Of a DNA stretch of 64,000 bases, positions 26,853-35,513 are shown piece by piece (the first letter of the stretch is position 1; each line of letters opens with the position of its first letter). Where the stretch lies: positions 62,001-126,000 of the forward strand of contig DATBHR010000057.1 in the NCBI GenBank assembly GCA_036557365.1, written 5' to 3'. The position numbers and the translations under genes are program-made. This stretch comes from DATKHR01 sp036557365 (GTDB lineage Bacteria > Acidobacteriota > Vicinamibacteria > Vicinamibacterales > CAVVIG01). Under the pieces are notes generated by a model. The model saw nothing but the letters and a program-made list of their open reading frames with translations, was not told the DNA's origin and ran no database searches.

Positions 26853-29246
26853 ATGACGCGCGGCACCCGTCGTCTGTCAGTCATCGCCATTCTGCTTGCT
26901 GCCATCGCTTCGATCGCGATGCCGGCCGCGGCCGCAGACATCCGCGGCACGTTCACGTACCAGGACACCCGCGGGCCGATGCCACTCCGGCGGTGCTATG
27001 TGGAAGTGTGGTATCACGGCACGGGCTTGTTCGACGTCTGGCACGTCGTCGGCGCGCGCACCACGGATAGCAGCGGTCACATCTCATACGTGGACGGCAC
27101 AAGTAGTGGCACCTTCTCGCTCCGTGTCTACGCGCTGAATGACGCCGCCATCGTCCGGCAGACGGACTATCCGGCGGCCTCCTTCTACGTTGCGACCACC
27201 CAGCTCGTCCCGTCCTCCGGCGCGTCGATCCTCGATTTCTCGTCCGCGTTCACCGACGAATACACGTCCCGGCATTTCAATCTCGCCAACGCGGCGCAGT
27301 ATGCGTTCGAATACGCCTCGGCGCGCCGCGATCCGCGAGATTCCGAGCTGATTCCCCAAGTGAACATTCTGCCGACCTCGCTGAATTTCGATGGGGCGAC
27401 GTTCTTCAACAGCACGACCAACACGATTCAGATTCGCGTGGTGCAGGCCTTCGAGGACTTGGTGTTGGTCCACGAATACGGCCACCACTTGCAGCACGAT
27501 ATCAGTCGGGCAGCCGGTTCCTGGGGTTTTCATGATGGCTGCGAGTTCCGTGCCTGGGATGGTGGTCTGGTCAACAGCCCCGAGCTGGCCTGGACCGAGG
27601 GCTTTGCGCAGTACTTTGCCATGGCGGTCGCTCGCTCCAACGCGCTCAATCCGTCCTTTGACGCGCGTCCAGCCGCGGGTTCGTGGACATTCGCGGCCGC
27701 CGAGACGCCAGCCGCCTGCAGCGTCATCGGCCAGCCCGGCGCGTCGGGCACCATTACGGCAGCAATGGTCGAATCACGCGTCGAAGCGGTGTTGTGGGAC
27801 CTGCTCGACGGCTACGGCAACCCGGCCCAGGGCTTCGAAACATTCGATCGCGTCTCGGGCGAGGAGCTGACCACATTTCAAATCTTCGACCACGAGTTCG
27901 GATTGGCCAGTACGTCAAACATTTTCACCTTTCGAGACGCCTGGCGCGCGCGCGGCAAGGACGCGGCCGCGCTCGACTGCATCATGAGCGCCTACGGCAT
28001 GCTCCCGACAACGCCGGGCTGCACCGGCTCCGGCGCCACTCGGCTGGTCGGCCGCTTCAATGGTGACAACAGGTCGGATATTGCCTTGACCGGTGCGCCC
28101 GATTGGGGCGCCGTTCCCGTCGCGCTGTCGAACGGCGACGGATCGTTCACCGTCGTCAATCAGGGCCTGGCCGTTTTTCCGTCGCTCGCGTCGGGACCGG
28201 GCGTCGCGAAGATCGCGGCGGACTTCAACGGCGACGGATTCACAGACATCGCCCTCGTCGGCGGTCAAGGGTGGGGATCGATTCCGGTCGCGCTGTCCGA
28301 CGGGAACGGCGGCTTCACGATGGTCAACAACGTCGACCTCTCGATGTTTCCCATGTTCGCGGCGGATGCCGGCACCCAGAAGCTCGCCGGCGATTTCGAC
28401 GGCGACGGCCGCGAGGACATCGCGCTTGTCGGCGTGGCGACATGGGGCGTGATCCCCGTCGCGTTCTCCGATGGGATGGGCGGATTCACCGAGACGGCCG
28501 AAGCGGTGACGGATTTCTTTCAGCTACGAGCTTCGGTTATCGGGACGCGCGCCTTCGTCGGCGATTTCGACGGCGACGGACTGTCCGACATTATCTTGAT
28601 TCAGCCGGGCTCGTCGTCGCTGCCCTGGGCGCGATCGCTGGGGAACGGCAGTTTCGAAGTGCGATACATCAACGTCGGCGACTTCGGCGTGTGGTCCGCG
28701 ACCCCCGGCGCGGAGATCCTCGTCGGCGATTTCAACGGTGACCACATCACGGACCTGGCGTTGTCGGGACCAACAGGGTGGACAACCCTTCCCATGGTGC
28801 TCTCGACGGGAGGCGGCGGGTTTACGACGGTGAATCCTCCCGCGGGCGATTTCGCGACGTGGTCCTCGACCATGGGCGTCGTGCGTCTGGTCGGCGACTT
28901 CAGTGGCAACGGCACGGCCGATATCGCGCTCGCTGGTGTCCCCGGCTGGACGACACTGCCAGAGGCGCTGACGAACGGGTCGGCCATTACGGTCGCCAAC
29001 TCGGGCGTAGGCAGTTTCCAGGTGTGGTCGGCGACGACCGGCGCGCAGGCGCTCGTCGGCGACTTCAACGGGGATGGACGACAAGATATCGCCCTGACCG
29101 GCGCCGCCGGTTGGAACACGCTGCCGATCGCCTTTGCCAGCACCACGCGGACACTCGGACCGCGTGGGCTCTCGATCAATCCAAACTCATTCACCGTCAC
29201 GAACACGATGATCGGGGACTTCGCGATCTGGGCCTCAATGTGGTAG
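26853..29246 (+). CDS. Secreted putative zinc peptidase with seven FG-GAP/VCBS-like repeats
   Basis: The 797-residue protein starts at ATG 26853 with GAGGAG in front. A signal peptide ends near residue 28 (PAAAAD). The N-terminal part contains HEYGHH at 207-212 (zinc ligands H207 and H211, catalytic E208) and E249 in WTEGFAQYF, a gluzincin-like third ligand. From about residue 393 to the end there are seven tandem repeats of some 55 residues, each with a DFNGDG/DFDGDG-like calcium loop followed by DIAL and a W.. P segment, i.e. FG-GAP/VCBS beta-propeller blades. The combination suggests a secreted metallopeptidase with a carbohydrate- or surface-binding propeller; the substrate is unknown. 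Confidence 0.75.
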   Translation: MTRGTRRLSVIAILLAAIASIAMPAAAADIRGTFTYQDTRGPMPLRRCYVEVWYHGTGLFDVWHVVGARTTDSSGHISYVDGTSSGTFSLRVYALNDAAIVRQTDYPAASFYVATTQLVPSSGASILDFSSAFTDEYTSRHFNLANAAQYAFEYASARRDPRDSELIPQVNILPTSLNFDGATFFNSTTNTIQIRVVQAFEDLVLVHEYGHHLQHDISRAAGSWGFHDGCEFRAWDGGLVNSPELAWTEGFAQYFAMAVARSNALNPSFDARPAAGSWTFAAAETPAACSVIGQPGASGTITAAMVESRVEAVLWDLLDGYGNPAQGFETFDRVSGEELTTFQIFDHEFGLASTSNIFTFRDAWRARGKDAAALDCIMSAYGMLPTTPGCTGSGATRLVGRFNGDNRSDIALTGAPDWGAVPVALSNGDGSFTVVNQGLAVFPSLASGPGVAKIAADFNGDGFTDIALVGGQGWGSIPVALSDGNGGFTMVNNVDLSMFPMFAADAGTQKLAGDFDGDGREDIALVGVATWGVIPVAFSDGMGGFTETAEAVTDFFQLRASVIGTRAFVGDFDGDGLSDIILIQPGSSSLPWARSLGNGSFEVRYINVGDFGVWSATPGAEILVGDFNGDHITDLALSGPTGWTTLPMVLSTGGGGFTTVNPPAGDFATWSSTMGVVRLVGDFSGNGTADIALAGVPGWTTLPEALTNGSAITVANSGVGSFQVWSATTGAQALVGDFNGDGRQDIALTGAAGWNTLPIAFASTTRTLGPRGLSINPNSFTVTNTMIGDFAIWASMW

Positions 29247-29316
29247 CGCTGGAATCCCTACGGGATCTTCACCGCGTCGTGTGACGCTCAATCATCGCCA
29301 GAGAACACGGCTCGCG

Positions 29317-29511
29317 ATGACCGAAAACCGCAAGACAGTATTGACGAGCACCGCGCCTGTTCGTCAGTGCAAGCGACCTTCAGGTTGGCTTGATAGGTTT
29401 GTCTTGTGGCGCATGAACGCCAGCCATTCGAAACTGACCGATTGGGCGTTGCAGCGCATCACCGTCGAGAGGCACGACACGATTCTCGATGTTGGTTGTG
29501 GCGGCGGACGG
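29317..29511 (+). pseudogene. 5' fragment of a SAM-dependent methyltransferase
   Basis: The first 65 residues read like the N-terminus of class I methyltransferases of the kind with GWLDRFVLWRMN..HSKLTDW and the SAM motif ILDVGCGGGR. The frame then runs into basic, low-complexity sequence and never continues the Rossmann fold. A normal gene of this family is some 200 residues longer, so this is a truncated remnant. The break is at 29,511, where an IS110-like scrap begins. It sits at the left edge of the accessory region. Confidence 0.6.
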
Positions 29512-29539
29512 CGCGCTGGTGAAGTCCACGTCGCCCTGC

Positions 29540-29625
29540 GGACACGCCCGTCGCATGCTGCACGCGCTCGCCGACGGCGAAACCGATCCGCCGCCCTCGC
29601 CACGCTGACCGCCCCACGCGACTCG
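29540..29625 (+). mobile_element. Scrap of an IS110-family transposase
   Basis: One frame reads GHARRMLHALADGETDP and a second frame then continues AALATLTAPR; joined, they resemble the middle segment of IS110-family transposases (..RRMLRALADGETDPAALA..). The frameshift and short length show it is a relic. The assignment comes from memory of the family motif. Confidence 0.4.
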
Positions 29626-29631
29626 CCGTGA

Positions 29632-30742
29632 CTGTGGCTTCGTTCTCTTCTCTGTCTTCGTTGACCTGCAGTGTTGAGGCGACATCCTGAAGAGCAATAA
29701 TGCACTCGTCGGCTGGGCATATGTCGTCTTTGATCGTCTCGATCGAAATGATTGCAATCGCTCGTCAACTCGAGCGAGTCAGCTGAATCTACATCGGAAT
29801 CTCGAGTTGCCCTCTTGGCGCGAGGCAGGCGGACGTACGGCTGAACACGCAAGGCGGCTTGAGTTGACGCACAAGTTACCAGACACCGTAGTCGATTGCG
29901 CGAACAGCACAAGCGATCGGAATGTCGCAGCTATAGAGCGCAAGAGGCCCGACGATGCAGTTCTCGGTGCCTGGCCACTCTGTCGTCTCTCGCACATGCT
30001 TCCTAAACGAGTTACTTTCCCAGGAAGCTCGATCAGTTCGTGGCGCCGCTCGGGGACACCGTGGAAGCGCTGACTTCCCTTCAACGCAGCCAGAAGCGCG
30101 TACGATCGAAGCCGGTTACAACCGGTCGTGCGCAAGGGCGCCGTGAAAAGGCGACTTGACATCTGGACGGACGCGGAACCGGTACGTGTAGGCACGTCGC
30201 AGGCTACATGGTCGCCAGGACTTTAATCTTGAGTGAGACGGCGCGCAAAGACGCTGCGTGCGGCGCTCGCAGCAGCATTCGATCTTTAAAGGCGGATGTC
30301 GAGGGTACTGGGCGAATCCCCGGCATGCGCCGCCACCGTATGGTTCACCGGGCCCTCGACAATCACACACGAATTCGCGTCCTCGAGATCTACGAGAGTT
30401 CAGACGGCACAGAGTTATGCAGCTCGTCGACGATGTCGAGCGCGGCTTGCCGTTGAACTTTCAGGTCGTGCAGACCGACGACAATGGCCGAGAGTTCAGT
30501 CGGCGAGCCCAACGGTTACCAAGGTCTGGGCACTTACGGATGACCTTGAGATCGATTAGATTCCACAGATTCGCACGGCGATGACCCGTCACAATCGCAA
30601 CATGATGAGGCGACGACGACCACGACGCACCACACGATGCACCCAACCTCTCTGCTTGAACCGTTGTTAACACGATTGAACATTTTCGCAAGGCATTCAG
30701 CAAATGCGCCGTCTTCTGCCGAGTCATCCTGCTGTCTCCCAT
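29632..30742. other. Stretch without a convincing intact gene
   Basis: About 1.1 kb, visibly richer in A and T than the flanks. It holds several short open frames with no RBS or family resemblance. The only recognisable content is a decayed IS481-like transposase fragment around 30,295-30,510. I saw no tRNA, terminator or repeat array in it. Confidence 0.5.
30295..30510 (+). pseudogene. Decayed IS481-like transposase fragment
   Basis: In one frame IPGMRRHRMVHRALDNHTR and IRVLEIYE resemble the segment before the first catalytic Asp region of IS481 integrases (..AIDDCTRIRVLKIY..). In a second frame LVDDVERGLP, NFQVVQTDDNG and REF match the segment around the second catalytic Asp (..QTDNGAEF..), with one extra codon. 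The frame switch at about 30,410 and the missing ends make it a relic. It differs from the full-length element at 33,682. Confidence 0.45.
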
Positions 30743-31765
30743 CTATTCCCGATCAAACAGCACGTCGTAAATTACTCGACTGTTGCCAGCTACGACCGCG
30801 TTCCCTTTGAAACGATAGATGTTTCCAAATTCGTCTTGCCTGCGAGACGTTGTATACCTAAATGAAATTTCAGATAGCAGATCGCTCGCGTGCACGAGCT
30901 CATTCGGTTCACTGACGCCATCGTGATTTCGATCGGTCCATAGCAACAATTGGTCGAATAGCTCATCTCCAGGATGGATCGAATCGCGCACGAGTCCGCT
31001 CAACTCGAAATCCATTCGTGCAAGGGCCTCGAAGCCGTTCAGCGCTCCGGAAATTGTGTGATTGCCAAACAGCTCCGCGCCGCTGGTAATGCGGCCATCC
31101 GCATTTCTGTCAATAGCTAGTAACGCTACCTCGGATAAGCCTCGCGTCCATCCAACAGCCTCGGCCAGTCCGTTGGCGTCCAGATCGAAAAGAACGCCCT
31201 GCTCGGCGGAAGTCAGTCGATAATCAACGCGACGTCCCGTCGCTATAATAATTGGGCTGGCTTGATTCGTACATTCGTAACCATCCCACCAATAATCTGG
31301 GCCGAACTCCTCGGTGCAGTTCGGCACGTCAGGGCCGTCACACTGCAAATACGCGCTCTCTCCAGACTCGGTGAAGGCATGTTCGCCTGGATCTCCCTGC
31401 CACCAGTGCTCTCCGCCACCATGATACGTGGCGCCGCACGGAGGAGTGCAGGTAGCGACACTCGATTGAACGCTGGTCGCCGCCGAAGTGTGATTGAGTC
31501 CGGCCAGTTGCGAGCATGAGCCCCTTATCAGCCCAAGCAGTGAAGCATTCGCCCACAGAATTCCTGAGCACCCGGGATGATCTAGTGCGTGATGGACCTC
31601 AGTCCTGGCGGTTATCCGGGCAGTAGTTGAAGTTGGCGTATCAAATACCGTTCCGAAGATTCCGGTCGAGTCGTCGTAAACGGGACACCCGAAGGCTTCG
31701 GATGGGCTAGCTTTACATAGCCCTAGCGACAGAAATAGCAGAATCACGCTTACATTGAGTTTCAC
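30743..31765 (-). CDS. Secreted protein with EF-hand-like calcium repeats
   Basis: The 340-residue product starts at GTG 31765, which has GGAGGA six bases upstream; an ATG farther upstream would overlap the previous gene. A hydrophobic leader (VSVILLFLSLGLCKA) suggests export. The middle is rich in cysteine and tryptophan. The last third has EF-hand/dockerin-like loops: FDLDANGLAEAVGW, AIDRNADGRITSGAELFG, WTDRNHDGVSEPNEL, like the calcium-binding tails of large secreted adhesin or toxin-related proteins. The function is unknown. It follows a second unknown gene 23 bases after its stop, so the two are probably co-transcribed within the accessory region. Confidence 0.65.
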   Translation of the reverse strand: MKLNVSVILLFLSLGLCKASPSEAFGCPVYDDSTGIFGTVFDTPTSTTARITARTEVHHALDHPGCSGILWANASLLGLIRGSCSQLAGLNHTSAATSVQSSVATCTPPCGATYHGGGEHWWQGDPGEHAFTESGESAYLQCDGPDVPNCTEEFGPDYWWDGYECTNQASPIIIATGRRVDYRLTSAEQGVLFDLDANGLAEAVGWTRGLSEVALLAIDRNADGRITSGAELFGNHTISGALNGFEALARMDFELSGLVRDSIHPGDELFDQLLLWTDRNHDGVSEPNELVHASDLLSEISFRYTTSRRQDEFGNIYRFKGNAVVAGNSRVIYDVLFDRE

Positions 31766-31788
31766 GATTTCCTCCAGCGACGCGCTTG

Positions 31789-32658
31789 TTAGTACCAAGT
31801 TGCCGGAAAGGAGTACCTGACTCCCACTCGTGCGACCGCAGCTTTGATCTGCGACCAATCATTCCGAGGGACAGTTCGAATAAGCCGCGCGCGTTGATTC
31901 ATGACAACAGCTTCGATCTCACTACGAGTCGCTCCAGTGGAACGAAGCCCCTCAACCTGCGTCGCCGAATCCAACGCGGCATTAAGGAGGACGACGAGGC
32001 TCGTTGGCTGAATTCGCAGCGTTGCGCGCCGACCGCTAATGTACGCGTCTGGAAACGATCCATCGGACAGTCGGTGCCCGGAGGCGTCACCAGCCAGGGC
32101 GGCAAAGTACATGTCCCACACCACGTACTCCGGAACGAGGTGCGGCTGTTTCGCAAGATCTGCAGCTACGCGGCATCGCGAATCAGCAGAGCTTGTAACC
32201 CGATTTCCCAGCGTCGGAAGTTTGAAGGCAGTTCTTTCGGTACGGGTTGAAACCAGCGCTTGAAGTTCGTCAAATGTCGCTGGCGCCAGTTGCCGAATTA
32301 GCTCGTCCCTGCTGCTGAGAATTGCGGCCGCGATCGCCGCGTCGTTGCCGGACATCGCTTTGAGCTGTGTTGCCCGGCGAGTCCCCGATTGAGCTGTTGC
32401 CTTTATTTGCTCTTTCGTTGTTACGCTGACATCAAAGAGGCGAGACATGGGCTCGTCTGAGTTTCCCAATGCCGCAAGAATTGGCTGCCATTGCAGATAC
32501 GACGGCACTTCTGACGGGAAGCTCCATCCTTCAATCGTACTTTCGCAGCCTGACGCTGTGTCTGCGAGTTGACGGGCTTCCGCCGATTTTGTGGTCGTTC
32601 GATAAGCCGTTACTAGGACAGTCACACCCATCACGGCCAGCATCATGCGAGCTCTCAT
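31789..32658 (-). CDS. Membrane-anchored protein of unknown function
   Basis: About 289 residues, with an N-terminal helix (MMLAVMGVTVLVTAY) as signal-anchor. I start it at ATG 32658, but ATG 32646 or 32643 are equally possible; no strong RBS decides. The body is helical, with WSFPSEVPSYLQWQPILAALG, a segment of repeated charged helices and VPEYVVWDMYFAALAG. I recognise no family. Codon use and base composition look more AT-rich than the housekeeping genes, consistent with acquisition. Confidence 0.55.
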   Translation of the reverse strand: MRARMMLAVMGVTVLVTAYRTTTKSAEARQLADTASGCESTIEGWSFPSEVPSYLQWQPILAALGNSDEPMSRLFDVSVTTKEQIKATAQSGTRRATQLKAMSGNDAAIAAAILSSRDELIRQLAPATFDELQALVSTRTERTAFKLPTLGNRVTSSADSRCRVAADLAKQPHLVPEYVVWDMYFAALAGDASGHRLSDGSFPDAYISGRRATLRIQPTSLVVLLNAALDSATQVEGLRSTGATRSEIEAVVMNQRARLIRTVPRNDWSQIKAAVARVGVRYSFPATWY

Positions 32659-33681
32659 TAGTGAAAAGACGGAGGCGAAATACTTACGCCGATGGAACGT
32701 GACAAAGCGACTACGAGAGGAAGAAGATCGGCGCAATCTTGCTTTCACTTCACGCCTCCTTAATGCCCGAACGGGTCTAATCATCTACAGTCCTGTTCGC
32801 CCGCACGAACCAGAACCACATCATGCATTCGATCAGCGCGCTGCACTGGTCATTCGCGGGCGACTCCCACATCTGCAGAAAGGCAATCCGGCGTCAGTCA
32901 ATATGCCCAAGTCACGCGTTAGCGCAGAGCAAAAAAATGACGCGTCCACAATGAACTTTTTACAGTCGAAACTCTTTGCTAGTTGCGCCGCTGGACCGCC
33001 CAGCATTGACGTCGAAACCGTTGAACCAGCGGAGCGGCAGCAAGCCGGAACCGCGCCAGCAGACACGCGCGAGTCTTGTCCTCTGCGTCGCGGGCACCTC
33101 AAATGCGCCACATGCCTTCCGAGATCAAAATGCGGTCACGGTCCGTCGAGAACCCGTTCCGCGGCGACAACAGAATTGCTGTCAGGCAACGAGCCACGGT
33201 TCCACGGCGAACGTAAAGATTCATCAGATCAGGCAACGAAGATGGATGGGTGCGACCGGCGAATCGTCTGTCACGTTCGCATTCAGGATCGCGAGACGTT
33301 CAACGGCTTGGACCTCTATGAACCGTCCGCGCGGTCTCTCGCGGTGACGTTCATCGATCGTCTTCCGTCAACCCTTCGCGATTTGTCCTTTCAAGGCTCC
33401 TATCGATGTTCGCTTAACATCCCGATCGTGTTACCGCTCTGTTAGACGACGTACCGCACGTCTTGCGGCGGTTCTGCAGCCGTTTTCAATCGATCGCAAA
33501 CGCTGCAAAGCACCGTATAAACATTGGTCGATTTGGCGATTCTGTTGTTTCAAACGTTCCCGCCCATTGCCGTCCTACACCGCGATTTTGTTACCACTGT
33601 ATTACCACAGAAATGCCAGTCAGAGGGTCGGATTGGCGCACTTGATCGCCTGTCAAGGGTCGTAGGAATGCGTTAAAGGGA
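32659..33681. other. Stretch without a convincing gene, left of the IS481 element
   Basis: Open frames on both strands are short or compositionally unconvincing (a 266-codon plus-strand frame overlaps it but has no RBS and is low-complexity). Two similar AT-rich bits, GTGTTACCGCTCTGTTAG near 33,427 and TTGTTACCACTGTATTACC near 33,588, resemble each other but are not a clear repeat. The inverted copy of the element's right-end repeat is not found here. Confidence 0.45.
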
Positions 33682-34833
33682 GTGCCCGTGGCTCGTCTGC
33701 TCGAGGGCGAGAAGATGGCCCCGCTCTGTGCGGAGTTCGGGATCTCCCGCAAGACCGGCTACAAGATCTTCGATCGCTACCAAGATTGCGGCCTCACGGC
33801 GTTTACCGATCGGAGCCGGCGGCCCTATCGCCAGGCCAATCGTCTCCCCGCACCCATCGAAGCGACCATCGTGCGGCTGAAGCGCGAGTACCCCGGCTGG
33901 GGCGCGCCGAAGATTCGGGAGAAGCTCCGCCAGCGCATCGCCCCTGCGCAGCTCCCGGCGATCAGCACCGTGCACGCAGTGCTCGATCGGCATCACCTGG
34001 TGAAGCGCCGACGCCGCCGCCGCGGCGGCGAGCCCTCGGCGACGGCGCTGACGCAGCCGACGGCTCCCAATGCGCTCTGGTGCGCGGACTACAAGGGTGA
34101 GTTCATGCTCGGGAATCGCCGCTATTGCTATCCCCTGACGATCACCGACTTCGCCAGCCGCTACCTATTGACGTGCGAAGCACTGTCGACGACCCAGGAG
34201 CGCTTCGCCTTCACGGTCTTCGATCGCACGTTCCGAGAATTTGGGCTGCCCGCCGCGATCCGCACCGACAATGGCGTGCCGTTCGCCTCACCGACCGCGC
34301 TGTATCGTCTCAGCAAGCTCGCCGTGTGGTGGCTACGGCTCGGCATTCGCATCGAACGGATCGAGCCGGGCCGCCCGCAGCAGAACGGCCGGCACGAGCG
34401 GATGCATCGCACGCTGAAAGCCGAAGCGACGAAGCCCGCGGCCTCGAATGTCCTTCAGCAGCAAGCGCGCTTCGACACCTTCACCACCCGCTACAACCAC
34501 GAGCGACCGCACCAGGCGCTCGACATGCAAGTGCCGGCCGACCTCTATTCGCGATCGACGCGCGCGTATCGCGGCCTGGAAGACCTGAGCTACCCGTTTG
34601 CCGATGCCACGTTCACGGTGACGCACTGCGGTCGGATCTGCTTCCACGGCCGCACGATCAATCTCAGTCACGTCTTCGCCGGGCAGAACGTCGGCGTCAC
34701 ACAGGTTGGCGAGCGCATCTGGCTCGTCACCTTCATGCACTACGATTTGGGCTACTTCGACGACGAGGTGGGACGGCTCGAGCCGATCGAGACCCCGTTC
34801 GGCTCGAAAGTGTTACCTATGTGCTCGGAATAA
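33682..34833 (+). CDS. IS481-family transposase
   Basis: The 383-residue protein has an N-terminal helix-turn-helix (LCAEFGISRKTGYKIFDRY, residues about 17-35), a linker with basic residues near 110 and the RNase H-like DDE core: first Asp in LWCADYKGEF, second in IRTDNGVPF, Glu in GRHERMHRTLK. The C-terminal part (INLSHVFAGQNVGVTQVGE, WLVTFMHYDLGYFDDE) matches this IS481 subgroup. About ten residues that normally precede VARLLEGEK are replaced by unrelated sequence, and the GTG start at 33682 has only AAAGGG in front. The enzyme may be crippled. Confidence 0.9.
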   Translation: MPVARLLEGEKMAPLCAEFGISRKTGYKIFDRYQDCGLTAFTDRSRRPYRQANRLPAPIEATIVRLKREYPGWGAPKIREKLRQRIAPAQLPAISTVHAVLDRHHLVKRRRRRRGGEPSATALTQPTAPNALWCADYKGEFMLGNRRYCYPLTITDFASRYLLTCEALSTTQERFAFTVFDRTFREFGLPAAIRTDNGVPFASPTALYRLSKLAVWWLRLGIRIERIEPGRPQQNGRHERMHRTLKAEATKPAASNVLQQQARFDTFTTRYNHERPHQALDMQVPADLYSRSTRAYRGLEDLSYPFADATFTVTHCGRICFHGRTINLSHVFAGQNVGVTQVGERIWLVTFMHYDLGYFDDEVGRLEPIETPFGSKVLPMCSE

Positions 34834-34857
34834 TCCGTCACCCATGTGACCGGAATA
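34813..34857 (+). repeat. Tandem terminal motif of the IS481 element
   Basis: Two 20-base copies, TTACCTATGTGCTCGGAATA at 34813-34832 and TCACCCATGTGACCGGAATA at 34838-34857, lie 25 bases apart with five mismatches. Such double motifs flank transposases of this IS481 subgroup and are presumably bound by the transposase. The first copy overlaps the last codons of the transposase gene. Confidence 0.6.
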
Positions 34858-34871
34858 TACCTTGGGGAGAT

Positions 34872-34949
34872 TGGTCGGGATGGCCGGATTCGAACCGGCG
34901 ACCCCCTGACCCCCAGTCAGGTGCGCTATCCAGGCTGCGCTACATCCCG
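34872..34949 (-). tRNA. tRNA-Pro (GGG anticodon)
   Basis: The minus strand folds as a complete tRNA: acceptor arms CGGGATG (34943-34949) and CATCCCG (34876-34882), D arm GCGC..GCGC, anticodon stem CCTGA/TCAGG with loop CTGGGGG giving anticodon GGG, and a T arm GCCGG-TTCGAAT-CCGGC. The discriminator A is at 34875 and CCA is encoded (34872-34874). It reads CCC codons. Its 5' end is nine bases past the MerR gene stop, so it may be cut from the upstream operon transcript. Its 3' end faces the accessory region. Confidence 0.96.
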
Positions 34950-34958
34950 AAGATTGGA

Positions 34959-35477
34959 CTAGTGCTTCCGGCGAACCGCCCGTTTGGTTGGCGCGGCCTT
35001 CCCGCGTGCCGGCTTCGATCGCGCGGCGGGTGCGGGCGCGCGACGCGCGGTGGCCACCGCCGGCTGCGGCGCTGCCAACCGGAAATCGTCGCCGCTCACC
35101 GCGCTGGCCAGCAGGTCCAGAATCGACTGGAGTCCCCGCTTCACCATCGTCAGCCGCTCGCGCGCGTTCTGACCGATCAGCTCATCAATGACCGGCGCGT
35201 CCACACCGACCGGCGCGATCTCCTCTTCCAGCTTGCGGCGCGCGCCGGCGAGCGTCAACCCGTCGACGAGCAGGAGATGCTTGATCCGCAGCACCTGCTG
35301 CACGTCGGCTCGACGATACACGCGCGGGCCGCCGACGGTCTTGGCGACGCCGAGATCCGGAAACTCGGCCTCCCACGATCGCAGCACGTAGGGCTGCACC
35401 TTCGCGAGGTCGCACACTTCCGCCGCCTTGAAAAGCGCGCGCTTCGGAATCTCGACCTGTACGGACGTCCCCGGCAT
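34959..35477 (-). CDS. MerR-family regulator with basic C-terminal tail
   Basis: The 172-residue protein has an N-terminal MerR winged helix: FKAAEVCDLAKVQPYVLRSWE at about 16-36, then the wing ..GGPRVYRRADVQQVLRIKHLL. A helix LTLAGARRKLEEE follows. There are no cysteines in an effector domain as in metal sensors; instead the last 45 residues are rich in Ala, Pro, Arg and Lys. This two-part form is common in acidobacteria and related phyla, often beside housekeeping genes; the targets are unknown. It ends the minus-strand unit kimA-like, kimA-mgtE, dut, merR. Confidence 0.88.
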   Translation of the reverse strand: MPGTSVQVEIPKRALFKAAEVCDLAKVQPYVLRSWEAEFPDLGVAKTVGGPRVYRRADVQQVLRIKHLLLVDGLTLAGARRKLEEEIAPVGVDAPVIDELIGQNARERLTMVKRGLQSILDLLASAVSGDDFRLAAPQPAVATARRAPAPAARSKPARGKAAPTKRAVRRKH

Positions 35478-35513
35478 GCGGCGAGAAAAGTATAACAGGG
35501 TTCGCGCGCGTGC

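Larger units (their letters stand above)
33682..34862 (+). mobile_element. IS481-family element, right end present, left end not found
   Basis: The transposase gene fills the element and the right end carries a tandem 20-base motif (34,813 and 34,838), characteristic of this IS481 subgroup. I looked for the inverted copy upstream of the transposase and did not find it, and the first residues of the transposase differ from the family, so the left end seems deleted or replaced. The right boundary lies about ten bases from the tRNA-Pro 3' end. Whether it still moves is doubtful. Confidence 0.7.

Noticed and set aside
29240..29700. Possible attachment-site copy of the tRNA-Pro 3' end at the left edge of the accessory region
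   Set aside because: I read the stretch for the T-arm and acceptor sequence and found no match long enough to count.
30461..30742. 93-codon minus-strand frame starting right after the stop of the EF-hand-like gene
   Set aside because: It has a modest GGGAG upstream of its second ATG but no family resemblance, and it overlaps the IS481 relic antisense; too weak to call.
32645..33445. 266-codon plus-strand frame in the gene-less stretch
   Set aside because: No ribosome-binding site, irregular composition, partly antisense to the start region of the unknown gene at 31789-32658.
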